Source of the DNA: Sphingobacteriales bacterium 44-15
GTDB taxonomy: Bacteria; Bacteroidota; Bacteroidia; Chitinophagales; Chitinophagaceae
NCBI GenBank assembly: GCA_001899685.1
Contig: MKWG01000011.1
Location: forward strand, 499,271-563,270
DNA: 64,000 bases
Reading direction: 5' to 3'
A program made the position numbers and the translations under genes. Under the pieces are notes generated by a model that did no database searches, had not been told where the DNA came from, and saw only the letters and a program-made list of their open reading frames with translations. Below are positions 36,601 through 44,012 of this stretch, piece by piece; the stretch's first letter is position 1, and the number at the start of each line of letters is the position of its first letter.

Positions 36601-36656
36601 ACAGGATTTTTATAAGAAACGAAGAAATTCTTCACGCCACTTTTATTTATTTTCAA
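33603..36656 (-). CDS. RND-family efflux pump (AcrB/CzcA-like)
   Basis: A 1017-residue inner-membrane transporter with the duplicated RND layout: helix 1, a periplasmic loop (about 40-330), helices 2-6, a second helix 7/periplasmic loop (about 540-840) and helices 8-12. The proton-relay segment GLIIDDAIVVVEQ carries the two Asp typical of the hydrophobe/amphiphile class, rather than the single Asp of heavy-metal pumps. It exchanges protons for substrate and works with the adaptor and TolC genes upstream. The substrate is unknown. The start overlaps the adaptor's end by 14 bases. Confidence 0.92.
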   Translation of the reverse strand: MKINKSGVKNFFVSYKNPVSVLLVLIIGGGLFVYSRLQTSLFPEITFPKIKIIADAGLQPVDKMMITVTKPMENAIKQVPDLRYIRSTTSKGTCEISAFLNWNADIDLAVQRIESRISQVNNQLPPGLQVTVEKMNPSILPVMGYTLESHSKTPIELKLLANYTIKPFLSQVEGVSEVRIIGGKSKEYWLELDQQKMISAGISPDAVSAALTATNFIQSNGYLSDYKFLYLTVTDATVHTLGDLDNIVIKASGARVIRLGDIAKVSVNEAVEYTRINANGKDAVLVAVIKQPAANLIQLSADMEKKVAELRKALPRDVSIQPYYRQADFVQDAVKSVSDSLWVGLLLAIIVAILFLRSLKASATILITIPVTLGLTLIVLNAIGYTLNIMTLGAIAAAIGLIIDDAIVVVEQIHRTHEEHPGEPTTSLLHKAIHYLFPAMVGSSVSTMVIFVPFILMTGVAGAYFKVMTDTMIITLVCSFLVTWIGLPVIYLLLSRKTGKKNHKTPAAHLVHKQKWVSFFIYRPWISFIIAGSLVFAIYFILPKLETGFLPEMDEGSIVLDYASPPGTSLEETDRMLREAEKLIQQVPEVATYSRRTGTQMGFFITEPNTGDYLIQLKKNRDKTTDEVIADIRRKIEASQPALRIDFGQVIGDMLGDLMSSVQPVEIKIFGDDQQRLQALSKQVADVVTNIQGTADVFNGIVIAGPSVSIQPDYAKLAQFGLTPAALQQQIQAALMGNVAGAVQEKEQLTQVRLLYPGSRTQSITGITNLKIFLPAGNILPLSSLAIIKTTSGDAEIQRENLQSMGVVTARLENRDLGTVIQEIQQALSTKIALPAGYHISYGGAYAEQQNSFRELLTILIIASLLVFGVILFLFREFKVALTILAIAVLGIAGSYLALYLTHIPLNVGSYTGLIMIVGIIGENAIFTFLQFKENHYTLGVDEAIIYSISTRLRPKLMTALGAIIALLPLALGIGTGAQLHQPLAIAVIGGFIVALPLLLIVLPSMLRLLFRKDNIQ

Positions 36657-37578
36657 TGGTTACATGAGCGGTATCCGGCAAACCGTAATTGCCTGTCACC
36701 ACTATTTTGTCCTGGTCGCTGAACGGCGGGTCGGTGATCTCTACGCGCCCATTGGATTCAATACCTTTTTTAACAAGCACTTTTACGGCGGTTACACTGT
36801 CCGTCATTTTCATCACCCAGAATTCCGTTTGCGTTTCATCGGTGATGATGGCAGCTTTGGGCAGGGAGATCACAGATGACTTATCGTCTTTCACAATGCT
36901 TACTTTTGCTATCAGGTTTTCCGGTATGGCATGATCAGGATGCACACGTATCACTATCCGCTGTGTTTGTGTGGCAGAGTCCATTACAGGCATGGCATGA
37001 TCTATTTGCCCGTTCAGCTTTTCCCCGTCGGGTAATATCAGCTCAAGACTTTTCTTATTTATTACAAAGGGTCTCAGCTCATAAGGCATATCCAAAAGAA
37101 AGACAAAGCTGTTTTTATCTGTAATGATCGCTAACTGTTCCCCATCCTGCACATAATCGCCCGGCTGGTGATCAAGCTGTGTAATGAAACCGCTGCTGCT
37201 TGCCCTGATAGTATTTTGCCCCGAAAAATGAAAAGAAGTGTCGAGTGAATTGATCGTATTTCCCAGGGCAGTGGCTTCTTTTGTTTTGATGGTGAACAAT
37301 AGTTGCCCGCGCTGTACAAACTGGCCCAGGCGCATATTCCCGGCATCGAGATATCCTGTAGCATTTGATTTAACAAAGCTTTTCAGCAAATAAGAAGAAA
37401 TAGCGTTCAGTTCCATATAGTCGGTCATGGGTTCGTGACTGACAGCAGTGACGGTTACGGGCGTAACCACTTCGGGAGCGCTTTTTTCTTCAGTGTCTGC
37501 CTGCCGGGAATTACAACCTGCTATTGTAAACAATGCCGTTGCAGTAAAAACAGTATATAGATATAGACGTATGCTCAT
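36643..37578 (-). CDS. Periplasmic adaptor subunit of the RND efflux system
   Basis: A 311-residue lipoprotein from ATG 37578 (MSIRLYLYTVFTATALFTIAGC, lipobox IAGC). Lipoyl/barrel-sandwich halves include GQLLFTIKTKEA and GDYVQDGEQLAIIT. A beta-barrel region follows (VSIVKDDKSSVISLPKAAI). The alpha-hairpin between the lipoyl halves is very short, as in minimal RND adaptors. It would bridge the RND pump and TolC. It follows the TolC gene after 14 bases. Confidence 0.88.
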   Translation of the reverse strand: MSIRLYLYTVFTATALFTIAGCNSRQADTEEKSAPEVVTPVTVTAVSHEPMTDYMELNAISSYLLKSFVKSNATGYLDAGNMRLGQFVQRGQLLFTIKTKEATALGNTINSLDTSFHFSGQNTIRASSSGFITQLDHQPGDYVQDGEQLAIITDKNSFVFLLDMPYELRPFVINKKSLELILPDGEKLNGQIDHAMPVMDSATQTQRIVIRVHPDHAIPENLIAKVSIVKDDKSSVISLPKAAIITDETQTEFWVMKMTDSVTAVKVLVKKGIESNGRVEITDPPFSDQDKIVVTGNYGLPDTAHVTIENK

Positions 37579-37592
37579 GTTTAAAATCTGTA

Positions 37593-38834
37593 TTATCTGC
37601 TCCAATAATTTATCTGGTTGATGATCTGCCAGCGATTTGCTCTGTTTTGCGTAAGCAGGTTTTTTGCTGTCAGGTAATTGTTCAATGCGATCACCAGGTC
37701 GGCGATCCGCACATCGCCTGTCGCCAGCAGCCGCAGGTGAGCGTTGATCAATCCTTCTGAATATTTAACCTGGTCGTTTATCTCGTCAATCAGCTCTTCC
37801 GTGCCCTTTAATTGTTCTGACAGTTGATCAATTTGCCCGTGGTACTGCCGGCTGAAAAAAGCGCTGTAGGATTGCCGTGTGCGTTCTGCAATATCTATCT
37901 TGCTGTATTTCATTTTTCGTTGCCTTCCATCGTAGATAGGTAAAGTGAGAGTCAACCCTATGCCGGCGCCGAAATTTTTATAGGGAGTATAGGCAAGTGA
38001 TGAGCTATACCCGCCATCTGTAAAAACATTGGCTTTGGGTTTATAGCTGTAGTCAATCACTTTCCTGCTGTTGATGTTTTTCAGGCTGTCTATGCTGTAT
38101 TGCCTGAAGAAAACAGAGTTTTCAGGCTGGGGAAGGCTGTTAAGCAATATGGAAGGCTCCTGTAATACACTCTCAGTAGTATCGTTGATGCCGCATAAGT
38201 ACATAAGCATTGCATAATCGCTTTTGTATTGGATGTCGGCTTGTTTCATCGCCAGTTTTTGTTGCTGAAGAGTGACCAGGAAGGTGAGATAATCCGTTTG
38301 TTTGTAGATGTTGCTTTGCGTCAGCCGTTTTAAGATCGTGTCTTCTTTGAGAAGCAGTCCATACACCTCTGCGGTAAAACTCAGTTGCTGCCAGTCGCCG
38401 AAGGTGGTGATGTATTGGGCTGCCACTGTTCTTTTAATATCCTGTTCAGCTATTTCAGCGGTATTTTTAATCCCTGCTGTATTCAGCCGGATGGTTTCAA
38501 ATTGTGTCTCAAGGTTTTTCCGGCTTACCAATGCCTTATTCACCCCCACCAGTGCGCTGACATTAGCGCCGTTGGTGATGGCATTGTCGTATCCCCAGCC
38601 GTTAATCACAGGCGCATAATAATTATTGCCCGTTCCGGTAACCTGCGGTTTATAGGCGGCGCGTATCATGGTACTATCAATCCCGCCGAGTTCTACCTGA
38701 TTATTGTAGTCCTTCAGCAGGGGACTATTGGATAAAGCACGGGAAATATAATATTCAAGCGTATTGTTTTGTGCATTTACCTTAAAAACAGATAAGAGGA
38801 ATAGCAGATTTAAATACTTTTTTAGTGTATGCAT
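37593..38834 (-). CDS. TolC-family outer-membrane efflux protein
   Basis: A 413-residue protein with a signal peptide (MHTLKKYLNLLFLLSVFKVNAQ). It has long Gln/Leu-rich helical stretches in two related halves and short beta segments (GAGIGLTLTLPIYDGRQRK), as in the TolC/OEP family. It is the first gene of the four-gene efflux operon and would form the outer-membrane duct. The length is within the usual family range. Confidence 0.88.
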   Translation of the reverse strand: MHTLKKYLNLLFLLSVFKVNAQNNTLEYYISRALSNSPLLKDYNNQVELGGIDSTMIRAAYKPQVTGTGNNYYAPVINGWGYDNAITNGANVSALVGVNKALVSRKNLETQFETIRLNTAGIKNTAEIAEQDIKRTVAAQYITTFGDWQQLSFTAEVYGLLLKEDTILKRLTQSNIYKQTDYLTFLVTLQQQKLAMKQADIQYKSDYAMLMYLCGINDTTESVLQEPSILLNSLPQPENSVFFRQYSIDSLKNINSRKVIDYSYKPKANVFTDGGYSSSLAYTPYKNFGAGIGLTLTLPIYDGRQRKMKYSKIDIAERTRQSYSAFFSRQYHGQIDQLSEQLKGTEELIDEINDQVKYSEGLINAHLRLLATGDVRIADLVIALNNYLTAKNLLTQNRANRWQIINQINYWSR

Positions 38835-38892
38835 AAGTAAAATAAAGGGTCATCCTAAAAGGGTACTGACAACCCGTACTGATCCGTAAATT

Positions 38893-39336
38893 TTAATCGC
38901 TGTCTTTTTCTTCCTTAATAAAATTCCCCTGTGCGTCAAAAATCACATCCGTTTTGTTTACTTCCGCTTCATAATTTACCACACCTCCGGCCTTAGTGAT
39001 CTTTGCAACTTCTTTAATTTTTGTGCTATTGTAATGACTCTTAACATAAGAAGCAGCGGCGGCGGGAAGGCTGGCAACAGCTATTTCCTCTTCTGTTTCT
39101 TTCCATGTTCCTTTGCTGTCAAATACAGCAGACATTTCTTTTTTCTGCTGTACAAAATTTACTTCATAGTCATTTCCTTCCTTTTCCCATTTCACCTTAG
39201 AGACGCCTGTAAACGTCTTTTTAAAAGCTGCCCTTACATTATCGGGAGGAGTAATGGATTTGCCTTCCTTTTCCTGCGCGAATAAGCCCATACATAGTGC
39301 ATTTGCAATAATCACTGTCATGAATTTCATTTTCAT
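38893..39336 (-). CDS. PepSY-like exported protein (DUF2874-type)
   Basis: A 147-residue protein from ATG 39336 (an ATG six bases further in is also possible) with a signal peptide (MKFMTVIIANALCMGLFAQ). Two repeats of the PepSY-like fold are visible: VKWEKEGNDYEVNF and GGVVNYEAEVNKTDVIFD, each followed by FD-x-G-x-W/F. Such proteins are periplasmic and of unknown role. The gene lies 58 bases upstream of the TolC gene on the same strand and could belong to the efflux operon. Confidence 0.8.
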   Translation of the reverse strand: MKMKFMTVIIANALCMGLFAQEKEGKSITPPDNVRAAFKKTFTGVSKVKWEKEGNDYEVNFVQQKKEMSAVFDSKGTWKETEEEIAVASLPAAAASYVKSHYNSTKIKEVAKITKAGGVVNYEAEVNKTDVIFDAQGNFIKEEKDSD

Positions 39337-39365
39337 AATTGATGATTTTAGTGAATAGAGCAAAT

Positions 39366-39560
39366 CTATAAGGTAATTCTGGAGAATTTTGGCATATACC
39401 TTGAAACAGAAATATCAAGGTAATTTTCTGTCGTTCTTACGTCGGTATGCCCTAGAGATTCCTGGATAAACTCAGTCCTTGCGCCTGAATGCTTGAGTGT
39501 AGTCGCATAGGAGTGCCGCGCTGAGTTATCCCGCTGCCGATCAGCCATGCGCCGGCACAA
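39366..39560 (-). pseudogene. C-terminal relic of a tyrosine-type site-specific integrase
   Basis: Residues 14-49 of this 64-codon frame read ARHSYATTLKHSG and FIQESLGHTDVRTTENYLD, the C-terminal catalytic signature of Bacteroidota tyrosine recombinases (Arg, His, His and the nucleophile Tyr of ENYL). Everything upstream of about 39521 is unrelated, so the N-terminal half is gone. It lies about 300 bases from tRNA-Arg, whose anticodon arm is duplicated, and marks a former integrative element. Confidence 0.75.
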
Positions 39561-39830
39561 AGAAAAAGCAGCACAGCAAAGATAATGTGGGGATTAACTT
39601 TATAGTGGTAGTTCTTTAAAACCACCGGAGAAAGATTTGTTTGCAAATTGCTTGCAGATTTTTAAAAAAGAAGTAGAAATGGCAAAATAGGAATATTTCA
39701 ATTCGTATTGAAAAATGATGTCAATTAAAATAAGGCTTTGATAACCCAATTAAGCCGGATACCTGTTAATTTAATTGAAAATAAATAATCCATAAGGGGT
39801 GCCCCTGGATCATATTTCACGAGATTCAAC

Positions 39831-39857
39831 AAAAAAGCCCCAACCTTTGTTGAGACT
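39831..39857 (-). terminator. Rho-independent terminator downstream of tRNA-Arg
   Basis: On the minus strand AGTCTCAAC pairs with GTTGGGGCT (with G-U pairs) across a four-base loop and is followed by a run of T. It lies eight bases past the tRNA 3' end, so it most likely ends the tRNA transcript. Confidence 0.7.
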
Positions 39858-39864
39858 TTTTTTG

Positions 39865-39938
39865 TGACCCCGTCAGGATTCAAACCTGAAACCTTCTGAT
39901 CCGTAGTCAGATGCTCTATTCAATTGAGCTACGGGGCC
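39865..39938 (-). tRNA. tRNA-Arg(ACG)
   Basis: The 74-nt minus-strand sequence folds as a complete cloverleaf. The acceptor GGCCCCG pairs with CGGGGTC, the D arm is GCTC/GAGC, the anticodon stem TCTGA/TCAGA holds loop CTACGGA (anticodon ACG), and the T arm TCAGG/CCTGA holds loop TTTGAAT. The discriminator base is A and CCA is not encoded. It reads CGN arginine codons. A 25-base piece covering the anticodon arm is repeated 78 bases upstream of its 5' side. Confidence 0.95.
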
Positions 39939-39966
39939 TTTCATTATCAAATATTCACTTTCTACC

Positions 39967-39991
39967 AAACCTTCTGATCCGTAGTCAGATG
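39967..39991. repeat. 25-bp duplicate of the tRNA-Arg anticodon arm (attachment-site scar)
   Basis: The 25 bases at 39967-39991 are identical to 39889-39913 inside the tRNA gene and include the whole anticodon stem-loop. Flanking bases differ on both sides. A partial tRNA copy beside the intact gene, with an integrase relic on the other side, fits recombination at the anticodon loop by a lost element. Confidence 0.6.
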
Positions 39992-40105
39992 GATGGTTTT
40001 TTGTGGGGGGCAAAGATAAGGCTGTATGCCTATAATGCCAAAAGAAAAATGCTGAAGATAACTTCAGCATTTTGCGTATTTTAAAAAATAAAATTATACT
40101 CAATA

Positions 40106-42013
40106 TCAATAATGCCATCTCACAAAGGCCTCCATGGCTGCATATTTGGTAAGCCCGAGGCGCGCATATAATTCTGCGGTATTTGCATTCCGCTCTTCGG
40201 CTCTTTGCCAGAATTCTCTTGCATCTGTGCCCTGGAAGGGAACTGAATCTTTCTGGGACTGGTGAATGAATATGCCGAAGCGTTTTTTCAACACCTGCTC
40301 GGGGCTCATAGGTATGGCCATTTCTATTTCAGTGATGTCCCACTCCTGCCATGCACCTTTATACAGCCATACCCAGCAGTCTTTTATCCAGTCATCTCCT
40401 GCCGCCTTTATCCTTTTCAACGATTCAAATACAATTTCAAGGCATACCTTGTGCGTCCCATGCGGATCGGCCAGGTCGCCTGCGCAATATACCTGGTGAG
40501 GTTTTATCTGGCGGAGAAGCTCCATGGTAATCTTAATATCCTCCTCTCCCATCGGCTTCTTCTCAATAGTACCGGTTTCATAAAAAGGCAGGTTCTGGAA
40601 ATGTGCCCTGTCATCAGTCAGACCTACGTAACGGCAGGTTGCTTTTGCTTCACATCTCCTTATGAGTCCTTTAATATTTCTTATATCGGCAGTATCTGTC
40701 TGTCTTGATTTTTTCTGGGCAAAATAAGAACGGGCTTCATCGGATATCTGCCTCGATTTTGTACTGTCTACCCCGAATAATTCATCGAAGCCGGTTGCAA
40801 AATCCAGGAAACGCGTTACAAATTCATCTGTTACCGCGATATTGCCTGATGTCTGGTAAGCAACATGCACTTCATGACCCTGGTCGTGAAGGCGTTGAAA
40901 AGTGCCGCCCATAGAAATAATATCATCATCGGGATGGGGAGAGAATATGATCACTCTTTTGGGATAAGGTACAGATCGCTCCGGATGGTTGGGAATATCA
41001 GCGTTTGGCTTACCGCCCGGCCATCCTGTAATGCTGTCCCTGAGCATATAATACACCTGCAGATTGATCTCATAGGCGTCACCATACTCTACCAGCAGGT
41101 CGCCGATACCATTATCATTATAGTCGCTGTTGGTAAGGCTCAATACCGGCTTATTCAGCTTCAGCGCTGTATTGATCACTGCCCTGCGGATCATTTTGGG
41201 AGTCCATTCAAACTCACCTGTCAGCCAGGGCGATTTGAAACGGGTTAGCTCAGCAGCAGCAGATTCATCCAGTATGAATGTACAGTCATCATGATTTTGC
41301 AATAAAGATGCAGGTACTGACTCTGTAATATTTTCTTCCACAGCAGCTTTTACTACCGGCGCTTTCATCTGTCCCCAGGCAAGCAAAATAACTTTTTTAG
41401 CCTTCATAATAGTGCTGATGCCGGCAGTAATTGCCAGCCTGGGCACCTGGGCTATATTGGCAAACTCATAGGAGTTGGCCAACCTTGTAGAATTTTCAAG
41501 GGTTACAAGGCGGGTCCTGGAATAAACACTTGAGCCAGGCTCATTAAAGCCTATATGTCCGTTCACTCCTATTCCCAATATCTGGAAGTCAATTCCTCCC
41601 GCTTCATCAATCATCTGCTCATAATGTGCAGACTGCATCTTCACTTCGTCTCTTTTCCATTCCCCGCTGGGTATATGACAGTTGGCCGGGTCAATATCTA
41701 TGTGATCAAAAAGATTCACCTTCATAAAGCGATGGTAGCTCTGCAATGCATTCTTATCAATAGGATAATATTCATCAAGATTGAATGCAATAACGTTCTT
41801 AAAGCTGAGACCTTCTTCTTTGTGCATCCTTATCAGCTCGGCATACAATGTTTTGGGAGTTGATCCTGTAGCCATTCCCAAAACGGCCTTTCTTCCTTCT
41901 TTTTGCCTTTGAATAATTAACCGCGCTATTTCCTGTGCGGCAAATTTTGAACCTGCTCTGAAGTCGGGGAAAATTTTACAGGGGATTTTCTCAAAAGAAT
42001 CTACCATGCTCAT
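40106..42013 (-). CDS. nagB: Glucosamine-6-phosphate deaminase fused to a PIG-L deacetylase domain
   Basis: A 635-residue two-domain protein. The N-terminal half (about 1-260) is NagB: MATGSTPKTLY binds phosphate, FNLDEYYP carries the catalytic Asp, and GVNGHIGFNEPGS follows. The C-terminal half (about 350-620) is a PIG-L/LmbE-type deacetylase with SPHPDDDIISMGG and DLADPHGTHKVC providing zinc ligands. NagB converts glucosamine-6-phosphate to fructose-6-phosphate; the fused domain may deacetylate an N-acetyl sugar. The long form is known from Bacteroidota. ATG 42013 is chosen over an upstream TTG. The gene stands alone. Confidence 0.9.
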   Translation of the reverse strand: MSMVDSFEKIPCKIFPDFRAGSKFAAQEIARLIIQRQKEGRKAVLGMATGSTPKTLYAELIRMHKEEGLSFKNVIAFNLDEYYPIDKNALQSYHRFMKVNLFDHIDIDPANCHIPSGEWKRDEVKMQSAHYEQMIDEAGGIDFQILGIGVNGHIGFNEPGSSVYSRTRLVTLENSTRLANSYEFANIAQVPRLAITAGISTIMKAKKVILLAWGQMKAPVVKAAVEENITESVPASLLQNHDDCTFILDESAAAELTRFKSPWLTGEFEWTPKMIRRAVINTALKLNKPVLSLTNSDYNDNGIGDLLVEYGDAYEINLQVYYMLRDSITGWPGGKPNADIPNHPERSVPYPKRVIIFSPHPDDDIISMGGTFQRLHDQGHEVHVAYQTSGNIAVTDEFVTRFLDFATGFDELFGVDSTKSRQISDEARSYFAQKKSRQTDTADIRNIKGLIRRCEAKATCRYVGLTDDRAHFQNLPFYETGTIEKKPMGEEDIKITMELLRQIKPHQVYCAGDLADPHGTHKVCLEIVFESLKRIKAAGDDWIKDCWVWLYKGAWQEWDITEIEMAIPMSPEQVLKKRFGIFIHQSQKDSVPFQGTDAREFWQRAEERNANTAELYARLGLTKYAAMEAFVRWHY

Positions 42014-42178
42014 TGTAAGTGACAAGTTTTAAGAGTGATTAGTTTGGTGCGCTAAGGTAATTTCAATTTTCCACAAAATTAGTTGACGGGCAACGATAAT
42101 TTTCAGTTATGGTGCAGGTTTCAGAAAAAAGGGTAAGGCAAACGATTGCGGGTGCAGGTTCAGGTTTCAGGTTACAGG

Positions 42179-42229
42179 CTCTCACGTCTCGCCTCTGACA
42201 TTTGACGCTTTCACTATTCATTACTCACC
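42179..42229. repeat. Dispersed TCTCACGTCTC/GACATTTGACG repeat at the EVE gene's 3' end
   Basis: CTCTCACGTCTCGCC, CTGACATTTGACGC and TTTCACTATTCATTACTCACC are words of the dispersed repeat family. The repeat runs into the last codons of the EVE gene, whose TAA stop lies inside the tract. Upstream of it (42118-42178) lies GTGCAGGTTTCAG/GTTCAGGTTTCAGG sequence. Confidence 0.55.
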
Positions 42230-42628
42230 TGCCATCTCCAATACTATCTGCCATTCTTTTTCAGTCACGGGTTGTACGGAAAGTCTTCCCAGCCGCACCA
42301 GCGCCATATCCTGGAGACGTTTGTCTGCCTTTATAGCCGCCAGGGGAACAGCTTTTTTTAATTTTCTAACGGGCTTTACATCCACCACTACCCATGTATC
42401 ATCGCCGGCAGTAGGATCCGGATAATATTCCCTTGCAACTTTGGCTATACCTACGATCTCAACACCTTCATTACTATGATAAAAAAACATCTCATCACCC
42501 TTCTTCATGGCTTTAAGATGATTGCGTGCAGCATAATTACGCACACCATCCCAAACAGTTTGTTTATCTTTTACAAGCTGCTCCCAGCTATAGGTAGAAG
42601 GTTCTGATTTTATAAGCCAGTATGCCAT
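42221..42628 (-). CDS. EVE domain protein
   Basis: A 135-residue protein that is one EVE domain: MAYWLIKSEPSTYSW, WDGVRNYAARNHL, GDEMFFYHSNEG, IVGIAKVAREYYPDPTA and DVKPVRKL follow in family order. EVE/PUA-like domains bind modified nucleotides; this small stand-alone form is widespread and of uncertain function. A more upstream ATG at 42634 is possible but adds only two residues. Confidence 0.92.
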   Translation of the reverse strand: MAYWLIKSEPSTYSWEQLVKDKQTVWDGVRNYAARNHLKAMKKGDEMFFYHSNEGVEIVGIAKVAREYYPDPTAGDDTWVVVDVKPVRKLKKAVPLAAIKADKRLQDMALVRLGRLSVQPVTEKEWQIVLEMAGE

Positions 42629-42639
42629 ATTCATTGAGA

Positions 42640-42705
42640 TTTATTGTGAGCTATCAGCCGTCAGTTATAGGACGCCAGACACCTGATAGCTATTAGCTGA
42701 AACCT
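42640..42705. repeat. Short AGCTATCAGC/GATAGCTATTAGC inverted-repeat tract
   Basis: Between ribH and the EVE gene lie GAGCTATCAGC and GATAGCTATTAGCTG, imperfect inverted copies that can pair across about 25 bases. The position, between two same-strand genes, fits a 3' hairpin for ribH. It is a different word set from the GTGAAA family. Confidence 0.4.
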
Positions 42706-43231
42706 ATTCACCCTTCCTCAGCGCTATCATCTTCAACGCCGTAATAGCTGCTTCTTCGCCTTTATGCCCATGGGCGCCTCCGATCCTGTCAATGGCCTGT
42801 TGCTCATTATCCACTGTAAGCACCCCAAATATTGTAGGCACCGGGAGCTGCAGGTTGAGCTGCATTATGCCATCTGTAATACCCCGGCATACATAGTCAA
42901 AATGAGGAGTATCCCCTCTTACCACACAGGCAAGTGCAATGAACGCATCAGGCCTGATCACCTCCTGCTGTGTCATACCCCAATACTGCATGATGCCGAA
43001 AGGCACTTCAAATGCCCCGGGTACTACCAACACTTTATGAGTAACATTGTGCCGGTCCAGTACAGCTATACAGCCTTCTTCCAGCTTATCAACTATAGCC
43101 GCATTCCATTCTGTGCGCACAATAATAACACAGGCATTCTTAGGAAGAATGCCCGGATCTATATCATACAAATTGCTTTTGCCTATTTCTGCCATACATG
43201 GTGTTAAGTCAATCAAATTATGTTTAGCCAC
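42704..43231 (-). CDS. ribH: 6,7-dimethyl-8-ribityllumazine synthase
   Basis: A 175-residue lumazine synthase. VVPGAFEVPFGIMQYW gives the conserved GAFE(V/I)P phosphate/pyrimidine site, ACVVRGDTPHFDYVCRG the active-site His and Arg, and PTIFGVLTVDNEQQAIDR the typical C-terminal segment. It condenses the ribityl-pyrimidine with dihydroxybutanone phosphate in riboflavin synthesis. It is separated from other rib genes, a common state in Bacteroidota, and lies just downstream of the TPR gene on the same strand. Confidence 0.95.
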   Translation of the reverse strand: MAKHNLIDLTPCMAEIGKSNLYDIDPGILPKNACVIIVRTEWNAAIVDKLEEGCIAVLDRHNVTHKVLVVPGAFEVPFGIMQYWGMTQQEVIRPDAFIALACVVRGDTPHFDYVCRGITDGIMQLNLQLPVPTIFGVLTVDNEQQAIDRIGGAHGHKGEEAAITALKMIALRKGE

Positions 43232-43258
43232 TGTCGTGGGATGTAAGGCTGCAGTTCG

Positions 43259-43280
43259 GTTTCACATCTCACGTCTCACA
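43259..43280. repeat. Short TTTCACATCTCACGTCTCAC copy of the dispersed repeat
   Basis: A single half-unit of the family, between the TPR gene's stop and the ribH start. It lacks the complementary arm seen in longer copies. Confidence 0.5.
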
Positions 43281-43283
43281 TGG

Positions 43284-43961
43284 TCATTCTGCTGCACCAA
43301 GCTTTCCCAGGTATTTCTCAGCAGTAAATCCTCTTTCCGTTCTTGGATATTTGTCTTTCAATTGCTGAAATAATTCGATTGCTTCCTTGTTCTTTCCCAT
43401 CACCTCATAAAGGCTCGCGGCTCGGTAAAGATATTCGGAAGACATAGCCTGGTTTTGTTCGAAAGCAGTGCTCGCTTTCTTATATTGCTCTATAGCTTCA
43501 TCATTTTTCTTCAGCTCGCTATAAGCATCGCCCAGCAGCCCGTATACCAGCGCCTGGGTCTGCAGAGACCCGTTGGGGTTAAAATCATTGAGGTATTTTA
43601 TGGCATTGTTATAATCGCCCAGATGCAGGTAAGTTTCACCGGCATATAATTTTGCAAGATTGCCGGAAGGTGTGCTGCCGTATTTGCTGATGACTTTCAG
43701 AAAGCCCAGGCTTTTCCCGTCGCCGTTTAACGCGAGATTTAAAGAGTCTGTTGCAAAATACCGCTGAGCCTTTGCAATGGCTTCTACGGCTTTTTCATTC
43801 TCGGGTATCTTAAACCAGTATTTATATATAAAATATCCTCCTGCCAGCAGAATTACCGCGCTCAAAACAATGATGATGCTCTTATTATTCTTTTCCCAAA
43901 AATCCTGCGCTCTGTCCAGGGTTTCCTGTCCCGCCGGTTCATGCTTTTTTGTTACACTCAT
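43284..43961 (-). CDS. Membrane-anchored TPR protein
   Basis: A 225-residue protein with a short cytoplasmic N-terminus, one transmembrane helix (about residues 29-50, SIIIVLSAVILLAGGYFIYKY) and four or so tetratricopeptide repeats (for example AKLYAGETYLHLGDYNNAI and VYGLLGDAYSELKKNDEAIEQY). The layout resembles YfgM-like envelope TPR proteins that act as scaffolds at the translocon or cell envelope; that role is inferred. It lies upstream of ribH and downstream of pdhA on the same strand. Confidence 0.85.
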   Translation of the reverse strand: MSVTKKHEPAGQETLDRAQDFWEKNNKSIIIVLSAVILLAGGYFIYKYWFKIPENEKAVEAIAKAQRYFATDSLNLALNGDGKSLGFLKVISKYGSTPSGNLAKLYAGETYLHLGDYNNAIKYLNDFNPNGSLQTQALVYGLLGDAYSELKKNDEAIEQYKKASTAFEQNQAMSSEYLYRAASLYEVMGKNKEAIELFQQLKDKYPRTERGFTAEKYLGKLGAAE

Positions 43962-44012
43962 GGTGCCTGTTTGTTCAATGATTAATTTTATGGTATCAGT
44001 AAAAAATAATGC

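Noticed and set aside
39873..40118. An 81-codon minus-strand open frame across the tRNA-Arg region
   Set aside because: Its C-terminal residues are a translation of the tRNA gene itself (GPVAQLNRASDYGSEG); it is an artefact of the tRNA and its 25-bp duplicate.
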